Below are positions 41,368 through 49,809 of a stretch of DNA of 64,000 nucleotides, one piece after another; positions within the stretch are counted from its first letter, which is position 1, and every line of letters begins with the position of its first letter. Source of the stretch: Frankia sp. AiPa1 (GTDB lineage Bacteria; Actinomycetota; Actinomycetes; Frankiales; Frankiaceae); the NCBI RefSeq assembly GCF_023243075.1, contig NZ_JALKFZ020000175.1:1-64000 (forward strand), given 5' to 3'. The notes beneath the pieces were generated by a model. The model did no database searches. It was not told the origin of the DNA and saw only the letters and a list, made by a program, of their open reading frames with translations. Position numbers and translations under genes: made by a program.

Positions 41368-41403
41368 GGTTGCACGCACAACCATCTTTCACACCGTGCA
41401 ACC
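41368..41403. promoter_or_regulatory. 9-bp-arm inverted repeat before yceI
   Basis: GGTTGCACG (41368-41376) and CGTGCAACC (41395-41403) are perfect inverted copies 18 bp apart. A second copy of CAACCATC lies inside the spacer and again overlaps the right arm. The element is 60 bp upstream of the yceI start and between it and the divergent comEA, so an operator is likely. Confidence 0.6.
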
Positions 41404-41462
41404 ATCAGATAACCGTCCTTACACCCCCAATGTGGACGGCCCGACGCACCCAGGAGGACACG

Positions 41463-42026
41463 ATGACAGCCCCAGCCCCCGCCCTGACCGACCTGACGGG
41501 CACCTGGACGATCGATCCGGTCCACTCGCGCATCGGGTTCTCCGCGCGCCACGCGATGGTCACCACCGTGCGCGGGCAGTTCAAGGACGTCGAGGGCACC
41601 CTGCAGCTTGACGGCGCCGACCCGGTGGCCTCGAGCGCGTCCGTCACGATCCAGACCGACTCGTTCGACACTGGCGTTGCGGACCGGGACGGTCACGTGA
41701 AGTCCGCGGACTTCCTGGACGTGGCCACGTACCCGACCATCACCTTCCTCAGCACCGGCGCGGCGGCCGGCAAGGGCGAGGACGAGTACGTCCTGACCGG
41801 CGAGCTCACGGTGCACGGAGTCAGCAAGACGGTTGACCTTGAGGTCACGTTCGAGGGCAGCTCGAAGGACCCGTACGGCAACACCCGCGCTGGCTTCACC
41901 GCAACCACGGCGATCAGCCGCAAGGAGTTCGGCATCTCCTTCAACGCCGCGTTGGAGACCGGCGGCGTGCTGCTCGGCGACAAGATCAAGATCGAACTGG
42001 ACATCTCCGCGATCAAGACTTCCTGA
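41463..42026 (+). CDS. YceI family lipocalin-like protein
   Basis: A 187-aa protein, ATG 41463 with CAGGAGGAC upstream. The family pattern is clear: LTGTWTIDPVHSRIGFSARH, VRGQFKDVEGTL, VTIQTDSFDTGVADRDGHVK, FLDVATYPTITFLS, LTGELTVHGVSKTVDLEVTF. YceI proteins fold as lipocalin-like barrels that bind isoprenoids or amphiphiles, and are often stress- or pH-induced. No signal peptide is visible, so this one is probably cytoplasmic. The upstream inverted repeat suggests control by a dimeric regulator. Confidence 0.93.
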   Translation: MTAPAPALTDLTGTWTIDPVHSRIGFSARHAMVTTVRGQFKDVEGTLQLDGADPVASSASVTIQTDSFDTGVADRDGHVKSADFLDVATYPTITFLSTGAAAGKGEDEYVLTGELTVHGVSKTVDLEVTFEGSSKDPYGNTRAGFTATTAISRKEFGISFNAALETGGVLLGDKIKIELDISAIKTS

Positions 42027-42152
42027 CCCGAGCGACGGTCCCGCCGCCAGGCTGGTGTGGCCTGACTCGGGACGTCGCTGTTGCCTGGCGAACCTCGGCG
42101 GTAAGGTCCACACGACCACGACATTCTGGAAGCAATACCGGGAGGTTCGCCG

Positions 42153-42347
42153 ATGAAGGTGAACGTCGATTTCGACCGCTGTGCGAGCAGTGGCACGTGT
42201 GTCCGGCTCGTTCCCGACATCTTCGAGATCCGCGACGACGGCTACCTCTACCTGCTGAACGAGGAGCCAGACGAGTCCCGGCTGGATGACCTTCAGGAGG
42301 CGGTCGAATGCTGCCCGACCGAGGCCATCAGCATCAGTGAGAGCTGA
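42153..42347 (+). CDS. [3Fe-4S] ferredoxin
   Basis: A 64-aa ferredoxin, ATG 42153 behind GGGAGG. Cysteines C10, C16 and the CCPTEA cysteine near residue 54 (MKVNVDFDRCASSGTCVRLV ... ECCPTEAI) fit the three-ligand actinobacterial type that feeds electrons to cytochromes P450. No P450 or ferredoxin reductase is in the window, so its partner is elsewhere. Confidence 0.92.
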   Translation: MKVNVDFDRCASSGTCVRLVPDIFEIRDDGYLYLLNEEPDESRLDDLQEAVECCPTEAISISES

Positions 42348-42384
42348 TCCTCGGCAGGTTGGTACGCCTGCGGCATGACGCGGA

Positions 42385-42419
42385 GCCGTATCCGTCCGGA
42401 TGAGCCCGGCGGATACGGC
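42385..42419. terminator. hairpin between ferredoxin and SRAP genes
   Basis: GCCGTATCCG pairs perfectly with CGGATACGGC across a 15-base loop, in the gap between convergent genes. Confidence 0.65.
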
Positions 42420-42511
42420 CCTCAGGCCGTGGGCCGCACAGATGCCACACGGTCTCCCACGTAACAGCATCAGTGAGAGTGTGGGCCGGCGCTCCGGGAG
42501 CGTCAGCGATC

Positions 42512-43357
42512 TCAGTGGCCGGCTGCGGCCGCCAAGGCCGTGGCGGCCGGGCCGCCAGTCTGCTCGATCACCTCGGCCACCCCGGCGTCCAGATCGACCG
42601 GGTCCGTGAGCTCCGATCCCTTGTTGCGGACGTTCCCGACGGCGGCGTCCACTGGATGGGCCGCGAGCACCCCGGCGGGCGCGGGGCGCAGCAGCGCGGT
42701 GAGATCGGCCGGGTTGGTGGCGGGATCGATCCAGCGGTCCCAGGCCGCGACCGGAAGGATCACCGGGGAGCGGTCGTGCAGGAACGCCAGCCCGTCTGCG
42801 GCGGTGGTGGTGAGGATCGTGAACGTGACCAGGGGGGCATCGCCCTTGCGCCAGAACTCGTACAGCCCGGCGAACGCAAGAATGCCACCGGTCGCCGGAT
42901 GCCCGGCCGGATACAGGTAGAACGGCTGGCCGCGGCGCGCACCTGCCCCGGGGCGGAACCACTCGTAGAACCCGGTGGCGGGCACGAGGCAGCGCCGCGA
43001 CGCATAGGCCGAGCGAAATGCCGGTTTCGAGGCGACCGTCTCCGAGCGGGCGTTAATCATCCGAGAACCGATGGCACGGTCCTTGGCCCAGGACGGAACC
43101 AGCCCCCAGGTAGCCAGTCGCAACACCCTGCCACCAGGCGAGGCGACCCCGCCCCGCCCGCCGGCTCCGTCTGTGGTGCTGGCTCCGTCGGGGCCGCCGG
43201 CCGAACCGCCTGCCGGCGGCTCGGCTACCACGATCGGCATGGTCGAGGTGGGGGCGACGTTGTAGTTCTCCCGGACCGCGCCGCCGGTGTCGTCCCGCGC
43301 GGACATCGCCGCGACCAGGTCATCGGACTTCAGCTTCTGCGTGTAACGACCGCACAT
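42512..43357 (-). CDS. SRAP family abasic-site crosslinking protein (YedK/HMCES)
   Basis: A 281-aa protein starting MCGRYTQKL at 43357. After removal of Met1, Cys2 is the residue that forms a thiazolidine crosslink with abasic sites in single-stranded DNA. The other active-site residues are in ENYNVAPTST (Asn), ATGFYEWFRP (Glu) and LAAHPVDAAVGNVRN (His). WGLVPSWAKD and MINARSETVA complete the family pattern. A 30-residue Gly/Ser-rich insertion follows the NVAP region. It is a genome-protection protein, often found in SOS contexts; no LexA site was identified. Confidence 0.93.
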   Translation of the reverse strand: MCGRYTQKLKSDDLVAAMSARDDTGGAVRENYNVAPTSTMPIVVAEPPAGGSAGGPDGASTTDGAGGRGGVASPGGRVLRLATWGLVPSWAKDRAIGSRMINARSETVASKPAFRSAYASRRCLVPATGFYEWFRPGAGARRGQPFYLYPAGHPATGGILAFAGLYEFWRKGDAPLVTFTILTTTAADGLAFLHDRSPVILPVAAWDRWIDPATNPADLTALLRPAPAGVLAAHPVDAAVGNVRNKGSELTDPVDLDAGVAEVIEQTGGPAATALAAAAGH

Positions 43358-43451
43358 GCCATCCGAGTCTCCCACCCGGATCCGACAGTTCCCGCATCAC
43401 AGCCGGCACCCATTCCAACGGCCAACCCGGCCAACCCGGCCGACGCACCCC

Positions 43452-44153
43452 TCAGGAGGGCCAGCCGAACAGCAGGTCCGCTCCGCCGGCGACGCATCCC
43501 AGCCCGCACAGGCCGAACGCCCCCACCCAGAAGGCCCCAGGCACCCTGGTCAACCGGGCCAGTTGGTCGGGGTCGGAGTCGCGTGCCCGCCGACGCCTGC
43601 GCTGGCGTTGCACCTCGACGACCGGACGCAACGCGCCGAGCAGCAGGAAGCAGGCGATATAGGCGGCGAAGCCGGCCCGCGCGGTCGGGGGCGCGAACCA
43701 CGAGATCACCAGAATCACGCCCATGCTGACAGCCAGCGACAGCACGCCGAATCCGTTCCGGATCACCACGAGCATCGCCAGCAACAGCGCCACGCACAGC
43801 TGGAGCAGCAGGCTGGAGCGTCCGGTCGCCAGCAGCCCGGTCGCGCCCAGACCCAGCAGGGACGGCGCGGGATAGCCGGCAGCAACCGTGGCGACCACGC
43901 CGGGCCCGGTCGGCCGGCCCGAGGAGACCGTCACCCCTGAAGTGTCGGAATGCAGCCGGACGCCGGCGAGACGCCGTCCGCTGAGTACCGCGATCAGCGC
44001 ATGTCCGCCCTCGTGCGCAATGGTGATCACATGCCGCGCCACCGGCCACACCTGGTCGCTGAGCACCGTCACGGCCGCGAGCACGGCGGCAAGAATCAGC
44101 ACCCAGCTCGGTGGATCGGGCTGCGCTTCCAGGCTGCGCCGCAGGATGTCCAT
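43452..44153 (-). CDS. M50-like membrane metalloprotease
   Basis: A 233-aa integral membrane protein from ATG 44153. The zinc motif HExxH is present as ITIAHEGGHALIAVLSGRRL, and HSDTSGVTVSSG follows, typical of the M50B-like proteins of actinobacteria. About five hydrophobic segments follow, ending in WVGAFGLCGLGCVAGG. A second conserved zinc ligand (NxxPxxxxDG in site-2 proteases) is not obvious, so proteolytic activity is inferred only from the HEGGH motif. Confidence 0.8.
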   Translation of the reverse strand: MDILRRSLEAQPDPPSWVLILAAVLAAVTVLSDQVWPVARHVITIAHEGGHALIAVLSGRRLAGVRLHSDTSGVTVSSGRPTGPGVVATVAAGYPAPSLLGLGATGLLATGRSSLLLQLCVALLLAMLVVIRNGFGVLSLAVSMGVILVISWFAPPTARAGFAAYIACFLLLGALRPVVEVQRQRRRRRARDSDPDQLARLTRVPGAFWVGAFGLCGLGCVAGGADLLFGWPS

Positions 44154-44359
44154 CTGGCCCGCCCCCTCCGACTCACACAATGAAATGATGTTCGCCGGGA
44201 GCTCGTTTCTCGGAACCACGTGTGACGAGGCGCGGTCCGGCCCGACACCGTTGCGCCCGATCGACCCCGACCTGGCCATCATCGCTGGTGGATCGACCGG
44301 TGTGTGCCGGGGGCCCTGCCGCAGGCGACGCGGCCACCGCCTCGAAGGAGGCGACACGC
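44154..44359. other. gap upstream of small ORF
   Basis: No gene recognised. It should hold divergent promoters for the M50-like gene and the small ORF/PlsC pair. Confidence 0.3.
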
Positions 44360-44509
44360 ATGCGTCAAGACCCGACCCGGACCAAACGCGACGGTGACTC
44401 GGCGGCAGTACGGCGACCGGGTCGCGACGTGGACGCGACCGAGCGGCCGTGGCCGGACCCGGCGGTAGGGTCACAGCTGGGCCATCGACGCCCGGGGGGC
44501 GATACCTGA
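44360..44509 (+). CDS. small ORF with strong ribosome binding site
   Basis: A 49-aa frame (MRQDPTRTKRDGDSAAVRRP...) starts at ATG 44360 behind GAAGGAGG at ideal spacing, one of the best ribosome binding sites in the window. It ends 28 bp before the acyltransferase start. The product is polar, charged and probably disordered. It may be a real small protein or a leader that tunes the next gene. Confidence 0.4.
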   Translation: MRQDPTRTKRDGDSAAVRRPGRDVDATERPWPDPAVGSQLGHRRPGGDT

Positions 44510-44537
44510 CAGGGACTATCCGAGGAGTGACCTGTCC

Positions 44538-45272
44538 GTGGCGGACTACGTCTACCAGCCGGTTGTCGGCGTGGCAAAGGGACTTTTCGCGGGCCTGCGG
44601 CTGCGCATCGACATCCAGGGGATCGAGCACGTGCCGAGATCCGGCGGCGCGATCGTCCTGATCAATCACGTGTCCTACCTCGACTTCGCGCTTGCCGGAT
44701 TGCCGTTCTGGCAGGCCGGGCGCCGGCCGGTGCGCTTCCTGGCGAAGAAGGAGGTGTTCAGCCACCGCGTCGGCGGCCCCCTGATGCGCGGGATGCACCA
44801 CATCCCGGTGGACCGCAAGGCGGGTGCCGCCTCGCTGCGGGAGGCGTTGACGGCACTGCGCGCCGGGGAACTGGTAGGCATCTTCCCGGAAGCGACGATC
44901 AGTCCGAGCTACTGCCTCGCCCCGTTCAAATCCGGCGCGGCGCGGATGGCGACGGGCACGAAGGTGCCGGTGATTCCGCTGATCATCTGGGGTAGCCAGC
45001 GGGTCCTGACCAAGGGGCACCCGCTACGCCTGCGGGAAGCGATCGGCACCCCCATCACGATCACCGTGGGTGCACCGGTGCCACCCGCGGATCTTGCCGA
45101 CTGGCAGGCCGGGACGGACGTACTCCACAAGGTCATGGTCGATCTGCTCGACACCGCCCAGCGACGCTACCCGCGGCCTGCCCCCGATGCGCCCGACTGG
45201 TGGCAGCCCGCCCACCTCGGCGGGTCGGCCCCGCCCGCGCCGAGCGGGCCGGCCGACGACGACGCCCGCTGA
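44538..45272 (+). CDS. 1-acyl-sn-glycerol-3-phosphate acyltransferase (PlsC type)
   Basis: A 244-aa membrane-associated acyltransferase for phospholipid synthesis, GTG 44538. The HX4D catalytic motif is INHVSYLDFAL, followed by RPVRFLAKKEVF, GGPLMRGMHHIPVDRKA and the phosphate-binding GIFPEATISPSY. The C-terminal 35 residues are Pro/Ala-rich. Whether it acts on lysophosphatidic acid or another acceptor is not determined. Confidence 0.9.
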   Translation: MADYVYQPVVGVAKGLFAGLRLRIDIQGIEHVPRSGGAIVLINHVSYLDFALAGLPFWQAGRRPVRFLAKKEVFSHRVGGPLMRGMHHIPVDRKAGAASLREALTALRAGELVGIFPEATISPSYCLAPFKSGAARMATGTKVPVIPLIIWGSQRVLTKGHPLRLREAIGTPITITVGAPVPPADLADWQAGTDVLHKVMVDLLDTAQRRYPRPAPDAPDWWQPAHLGGSAPPAPSGPADDDAR

Positions 45273-45376
45273 AGGCCTTCGCTCGGCTCCCCTCATCAGC
45301 TCCCCCACTGGTGCCGGACGGTCCGTGCGACGGCGGTCCGCGGGAGTATCGTCCGCCACGTTGATCGCCTTACACG

Positions 45377-46039
45377 GTGGACTGGTGGAGGTGGTCGGGG
45401 GTGTCCGTCGCGGGCTGGACTCTGCTGGCGATCGCCGCCGCGGTGCTGATCGTCACCGCCGCGCTCGTCGACCGCCGGGGAGGTGGGGGGCCTGCGCTTC
45501 GCCGTAGGTTCGGTCCGGAGTACGACCGCGCCGTCGCCGAGTTCGGCAGTCGTGGCGCGGCGCATCGGCATCTGCTGGCCGTCGCCGAACGGCGCGACGC
45601 GCTCACGCTCGCGCCGCTCACCGAGGCGGACCGCACGGCCTTCGCCCGACGCTGGCAGGCCGTGCAGAGCCGGTTCGTGGACGACCCGCTCGACGCGACC
45701 CGTAAGGCGGGCACGCTGGTAGGCGAGGTGATGTCCGCCCGTGGCTATCCAGACGGCGACGTCCGCCAGCGTGCCGAACTGCTGTCGGTGGACCATCCGG
45801 AGCTTGCCGTGGCCTATCGCCAGGCGCATATCAGCGCCCGGTCCGCCACCGGCCCCGGCAACGCCGACGGCAAGAGCGGTCCCGGCGGCAGGAATGGCGG
45901 CACCGGCGGGAATGAGCGAGTCGACACCGAGGACCTGCGCCGGGCGTTCGTCCACTTCCGCGAGCTGTTCGACCGCCTCGCGGGCCCTGCCTCGCGGGGA
46001 ATCACCGGCGAGGGCCACCGGGCCGGTCAGGCTCGGTAG
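45377..46039 (+). CDS. conserved hypothetical membrane-anchored protein
   Basis: A 220-aa protein from GTG 45377. One N-terminal membrane helix (WTLLAIAAAVLIVTAALVDR) is followed by a soluble helical domain: LRRRFGPEYDRAVAEFGSRG, LTEADRTAFARRWQAVQSRF, GYPDGDVRQRAELLSVDHPE and a final VDTEDLRRAFVHFRELFDRL. Proteins of this plan are widespread in actinobacteria with no known function. A Gly-rich loop at about 155-180 interrupts it. The 3' end overlaps the convergent alkB by 13 nt. Confidence 0.8.
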   Translation: MDWWRWSGVSVAGWTLLAIAAAVLIVTAALVDRRGGGGPALRRRFGPEYDRAVAEFGSRGAAHRHLLAVAERRDALTLAPLTEADRTAFARRWQAVQSRFVDDPLDATRKAGTLVGEVMSARGYPDGDVRQRAELLSVDHPELAVAYRQAHISARSATGPGNADGKSGPGGRNGGTGGNERVDTEDLRRAFVHFRELFDRLAGPASRGITGEGHRAGQAR

Positions 46040-47190
46040 CGGTCGGTCAGCTTCCGCGTCCGTGCCGGATCGCCATGTGCCCGCGCGAGGTCGCCGCCGT
46101 AGTGGGCGAGCACCCGGCCGTCCATCAGGCGGAACCACCACGGCGGCAGGAACGCGACGATCAGCAGGGTGGCGTAGCCGCCGGGAAGCTGCGGCGACTC
46201 GGCGAACGAGCGCAGCGTCTGATAGCGCCGAGTGGGATGGGCGTGATGGTCGCTGTGCCGCTGCAACTGGTAGAGCGCCAGATTGCTGATCACCGCGTCG
46301 CTGTTCCAGCTGTGCGCCGGGGTGACCGGCTCGTAACGTCCGGTCGGGGTGCGGGCGCGGGCGAGCCCGTAGTGCTCGATGTAGTTGACGCCCTCGAGCA
46401 GGGTCACGCCCACCAGGGCCTGGGCGGCCAGAAAGACCAGCACACCGACGCCGAGCACCCCGGCGAGCGTCCCGAACAGCGCGGCGGTGAGCAGCCAGCC
46501 CCGCAGCACCTCGTTGCGCGCCGAGACGACCCGCCGACCGTGCCGGCGCAGCCGTCCCGCCTCCAGGGCCCAGGCCGAGCGCAGGCCGCCGAACACCGTC
46601 CGCGGCCAGAATCGCCAGAAGCCTTCCCCGAGCCGGGCGCTGGCCGGATCCTCGGGGGTCGCGACTCGGACATGATGGCCACGGTTGTGCTCGACGAGAA
46701 AGTGACCGTAGCCGCTGGCGGCCAGCATCAGCCGGGCCAGGCCGCGTTCGAGCCGTCCCCGCCGGTGGCCGAGCTCGTGGGCGGTGGTGATGCCCACGCC
46801 GGTGGCAGTCCCCACGGAGATCACCGCACCGAGGCGGGCGAGGACCGACAGGTTCCCGCCGGCCCAGGCGATGGTGCCAAGCACCAGGGCGATGCCGGCC
46901 AGCGGCAGGTAGAGATAGGTGCAGTGGCGGTAGTACCGGTCCGCCTCGAGGGCAGCCCGGGCCTGCTCCGGCGGGTTGACCGGGTCTGGCGGCGAGGTGA
47001 GATCGAGCAGCGGAACAAGGACGAAGACGAAGAGCGGGGTGATCCACCAGTGCAGTCCGACACCGGTGCGGTGCCACAGCCCGTACCCGACGATGGCCGT
47101 CAGGGGGACGACAGTGGCGGTGAGCCACATGTAACGCTTGCCGTCGCGCCAGGCGGGATGGCCGGGGACGACGATCACGGGGGCGGCCAT
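46027..47190 (-). CDS. alkB: alkane 1-monooxygenase (AlkB)
   Basis: Membrane diiron hydroxylase of 387 aa, ATG 47190 behind GGAGG. All histidine boxes of AlkB are present: TTAHELGHRR, VEHNRGHHVRVATPEDPASA, LEGVNYIEHYGLAR and YQLQRHSDHHAHPTRRYQTL. Six hydrophobic segments are distributed around them. It would convert medium- or long-chain n-alkanes to 1-alkanols using rubredoxin electrons. No rubredoxin or rubredoxin reductase gene is adjacent; the nearest small iron-sulfur gene is the 3Fe ferredoxin about 4 kb away. Confidence 0.94.
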   Translation of the reverse strand: MAAPVIVVPGHPAWRDGKRYMWLTATVVPLTAIVGYGLWHRTGVGLHWWITPLFVFVLVPLLDLTSPPDPVNPPEQARAALEADRYYRHCTYLYLPLAGIALVLGTIAWAGGNLSVLARLGAVISVGTATGVGITTAHELGHRRGRLERGLARLMLAASGYGHFLVEHNRGHHVRVATPEDPASARLGEGFWRFWPRTVFGGLRSAWALEAGRLRRHGRRVVSARNEVLRGWLLTAALFGTLAGVLGVGVLVFLAAQALVGVTLLEGVNYIEHYGLARARTPTGRYEPVTPAHSWNSDAVISNLALYQLQRHSDHHAHPTRRYQTLRSFAESPQLPGGYATLLIVAFLPPWWFRLMDGRVLAHYGGDLARAHGDPARTRKLTDRYRA

Positions 47191-47418
47191 CGGGACCTCC
47201 GATTCACCGGGCGCACAGGCGAGCTCACCGGGCAGGGCGGCGAGACGCCGATCGCGCCGATTCGGCCGCGGGAACTGGCTTCCGACACGACGCCGGAACC
47301 GATCGGTCAATCTGCCAGCCCGGCCCGGGTGACGACAACAGGAGCTCCCCCACATGGCACCCGGGTGTCACTCGAAGGAGGCGGCGGCGGGCCGGCCACG
47401 CGGCGCCGTTCGCGGTCC

Positions 47419-47652
47419 ATGACCGATTCGCCGCCATGGATCGGCGCGGTGATGGCCGCCACCCTGTTCCTGCCCATGCTGACCCTGATCACCTACACGC
47501 TGGTGCCGCTGCCTGGCCAGGAACGCCTCGGCGACGGCAACTATGTGCTCGCCGGGGCACTGTTCGCCCTGAACATCCTGCTGCCCCGCCTGCTGCGCCG
47601 CGTCCGCCGCATCCGCCGAGCGCTGCGCCGCCGGGCCGCTCGTCCCCGCTGA
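47419..47652 (+). CDS. small membrane protein
   Basis: A 77-aa ORF from ATG 47419: MTDSPPWIGAVMAATLFLPM and a second hydrophobic segment (GDGNYVLAGALFALNILLPR), then a strongly basic tail (RLLRRVRRIRRALRRRAARP). The ribosome binding site near the ATG is poor; GAAGGAGG occurs about 45 nt upstream, so a start could be missed. Function unknown; divergent from alkB. Confidence 0.55.
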   Translation: MTDSPPWIGAVMAATLFLPMLTLITYTLVPLPGQERLGDGNYVLAGALFALNILLPRLLRRVRRIRRALRRRAARPR

Positions 47653-47760
47653 GCCGCGCCGCGCCGTCGCCGGCAAGCGCCCGCAGGCACGGGAAGTCCG
47701 CCGTAGTGGGACATGCCACGGTGGGGCCACTCCGACGGGACGACCTGCCACGATGGCCGG

Positions 47761-48657
47761 ATGTCCGCGCTGGTCGTCCTGCTGGTGGGCCTGGCCGCCG
47801 GCATCGTGGTGCGTCGCCGGATCCACCCGCCACCCGCGGCCACGGCGGTGGTGAACACCTGGCTGCTGGACATCGCGCTGCCCGCTCTGGTGCTGCACGC
47901 GGTGCACGGGATCCACTTTCCGGATCATCTCGCCCTCGTCGTGGCCGCGCCCTACCTGCTGTTCGCGGTCTCCAGTGCGCTCTATCTACTCGCGGCGCGG
48001 GTGATGCACCTGCCCCGGCAGACGGTCGGGGCGCTGATCGCCGCGACCGCCGTGGCGAACACCAGCTTCGTCGGCTTTCCGATGGTCACCGCCTTCTATG
48101 GCGCTGACGACGTACCCACCGCCGTTCTCGTCGACCAGCTCGGGTCATTCCTGCTGGTGAACACGGTGGTGCTCATGATGGTGACCGTCGTCGCCGGGGC
48201 GGCCCTGCCGCGGGCCGAGCTCGCCCGCCGGGTCCTGACCGCACCGGCGCTGCTGGCCCTCGTGAGTGCACTCGTGCTGCGGCCGGTGACCTTTCCGCAG
48301 TGGTTGGACGACGCGCTCGTCTCGCTCGGTGGCACGCTCACACCACTGGCGCTGTTCTCGATCGGCATGCAACTGGAGGTTCCGGCGGCCCGGCGGTACT
48401 GGCGGGAGCTCGGCCTGGGCCTTGCCGTGAAGCTCGTGGTCGCCCCGGCGCTGGTCGTCGGCCTGTACGCGCTCGCCGGTGGGCTCGGCGATCACAGCGT
48501 GACGATTGCGCTGTTCGAGACCGCGATGCCACCGATGGTCACCGGCGCTCTCCTCGCCGCCCGGCACGATCTGGCCACCCCGCTGCCCAGCCTGCTGGTA
48601 GGGGTGGGAGTCCCGCTGAGCCTGCTCACCCTCCCGTTGTGGACCCTCATCCTCTGA
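47761..48657 (+). CDS. AEC family transporter
   Basis: A 298-aa integral membrane protein, ATG 47761, with about ten hydrophobic helices. The auxin-efflux-carrier/MatC-like pattern is visible: an N-terminal half with LLDIALPALVLHAVHG and NTSFVGFPMVTAFYG, and a C-terminal half with GGTLTPLALFSIGMQLE and ETAMPPMVTGALLAARHDL. It probably exports an organic acid or similar; substrate unknown. Confidence 0.87.
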   Translation: MSALVVLLVGLAAGIVVRRRIHPPPAATAVVNTWLLDIALPALVLHAVHGIHFPDHLALVVAAPYLLFAVSSALYLLAARVMHLPRQTVGALIAATAVANTSFVGFPMVTAFYGADDVPTAVLVDQLGSFLLVNTVVLMMVTVVAGAALPRAELARRVLTAPALLALVSALVLRPVTFPQWLDDALVSLGGTLTPLALFSIGMQLEVPAARRYWRELGLGLAVKLVVAPALVVGLYALAGGLGDHSVTIALFETAMPPMVTGALLAARHDLATPLPSLLVGVGVPLSLLTLPLWTLIL

Positions 48658-48777
48658 TGATCGTGGCCGGACGAATCTGATGAGCCGGACAGGTCCACCG
48701 TCTAGGGTGGATGACAGGACGATCGTCGGCGAACGCCTGATGTCGGCGTCGTCGGCGTACCCGGTTCCTGGGCGCCG

Positions 48778-48826
48778 ACATCCGATAGCCGACGTCCGAT
48801 AGCCGACGTCCGATAGCCGACGTCCG
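48778..48826. repeat. 14-bp tandem repeats before hbd
   Basis: ACATCCGATAGCCG, then two copies of ACGTCCGATAGCCG and a partial fourth, ending 18 bp before the start of the dehydrogenase gene and so within its leader or promoter. Confidence 0.88.
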
Positions 48827-48844
48827 AGCGAAGTGGAGTGTGCG

Positions 48845-49768
48845 GTGAGTGCGGTGCAGACAGTGGCGCTGGCGGACGGTGCGACCGCGGCCACGACGAC
48901 CGATGCGGCGAGCTATGCCCGCCTGGGCGTCATCGGATGCGGCCTGATGGGGTCGGGAATCGCCGAGGTGGCGGCCCGCGCCGGTCTGGACGTGGCCGTC
49001 CGCGAGATCAACGATGGTGCGCTCGATGCGGGCCGCAAGCGGCTGACCTCCTCGTTCGACCACGCCGTGCGCCGCGGCAAGCTCAGCGAGGCGGACCGGG
49101 ACGCGGCGCTCGGTCGCCTGACGTTCACCACCGAGCTGGAGGCGTTGGCCGACCGGGACGTCGTCGTCGAGGCCATCGCGGAGAACGAGCAGCTCAAGAG
49201 CGAGATCTTCGCCACCCTGGACAAGGTCGTCACCCGGCCGGACGCGATCTTCGCGTCCAACACCTCGTCGATTCCGATCATCAGGCTGGGCGTGGCGACG
49301 GCCCGGCCCGAGCAGGTCGTCGGCATTCACTTCTTCAACCCGGTGCCGGTCCAGAAGCTCGTCGAGATCGTCCCGTCCCTGTTGACGTCGGAGCAGACGA
49401 TCACCGTCGCCGAGGGATTCGCCGCGCGGGCGCTCGGCAAGCAGACGATCCGCGCGACCGACCGCGCGGGCTTCGTCGTCAACGCGCTGCTCGTGCCGTT
49501 TCTGCTCGCCGCGATCCGGATGTTCGAGTCGGGCTTCGCCTCCGCGGACGACATCGACAACGGCCTGGTGCTGGGCTGCGCGCATCCGATGGGCCCATTG
49601 CGGCTGTGCGACCTGATCGGGCTGGATACGATCAAGGGCGTGGCCGACTCGATGTACGCCGAGTTCAAGGAGCCGACGTACGCCGCACCGCCGCTGCTGC
49701 TGCGGATGGTCGATGCCGGCCTGCTCGGCCGTAAGAGCGGTCGCGGCTTCCACGACTACGCGAAGTAA
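48845..49768 (+). CDS. hbd: 3-hydroxybutyryl-CoA dehydrogenase
   Basis: NAD(P)-dependent beta-hydroxyacyl-CoA dehydrogenase, 307 aa, GTG 48845 with GGAG 6 nt upstream. Rossmann motif LGVIGCGLMGSGIAEVAARA, then VVVEAIAENEQLKSEIF, ASNTSSIPI, the catalytic histidine in GIHFFNPVPVQKLVEIV, and the C-terminal domain with NGLVLGCAHPMGPLRLCDLI. It is followed after 41 bp by an acyl-CoA dehydrogenase; together they serve fatty-acid or C4 acyl-CoA turnover. Confidence 0.93.
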   Translation: MSAVQTVALADGATAATTTDAASYARLGVIGCGLMGSGIAEVAARAGLDVAVREINDGALDAGRKRLTSSFDHAVRRGKLSEADRDAALGRLTFTTELEALADRDVVVEAIAENEQLKSEIFATLDKVVTRPDAIFASNTSSIPIIRLGVATARPEQVVGIHFFNPVPVQKLVEIVPSLLTSEQTITVAEGFAARALGKQTIRATDRAGFVVNALLVPFLLAAIRMFESGFASADDIDNGLVLGCAHPMGPLRLCDLIGLDTIKGVADSMYAEFKEPTYAAPPLLLRMVDAGLLGRKSGRGFHDYAK

Positions 49769-49809
49769 CCCACTGCGCGGCATAGTCCAGGGCTGAACGG
49801 AGGCGCGCC

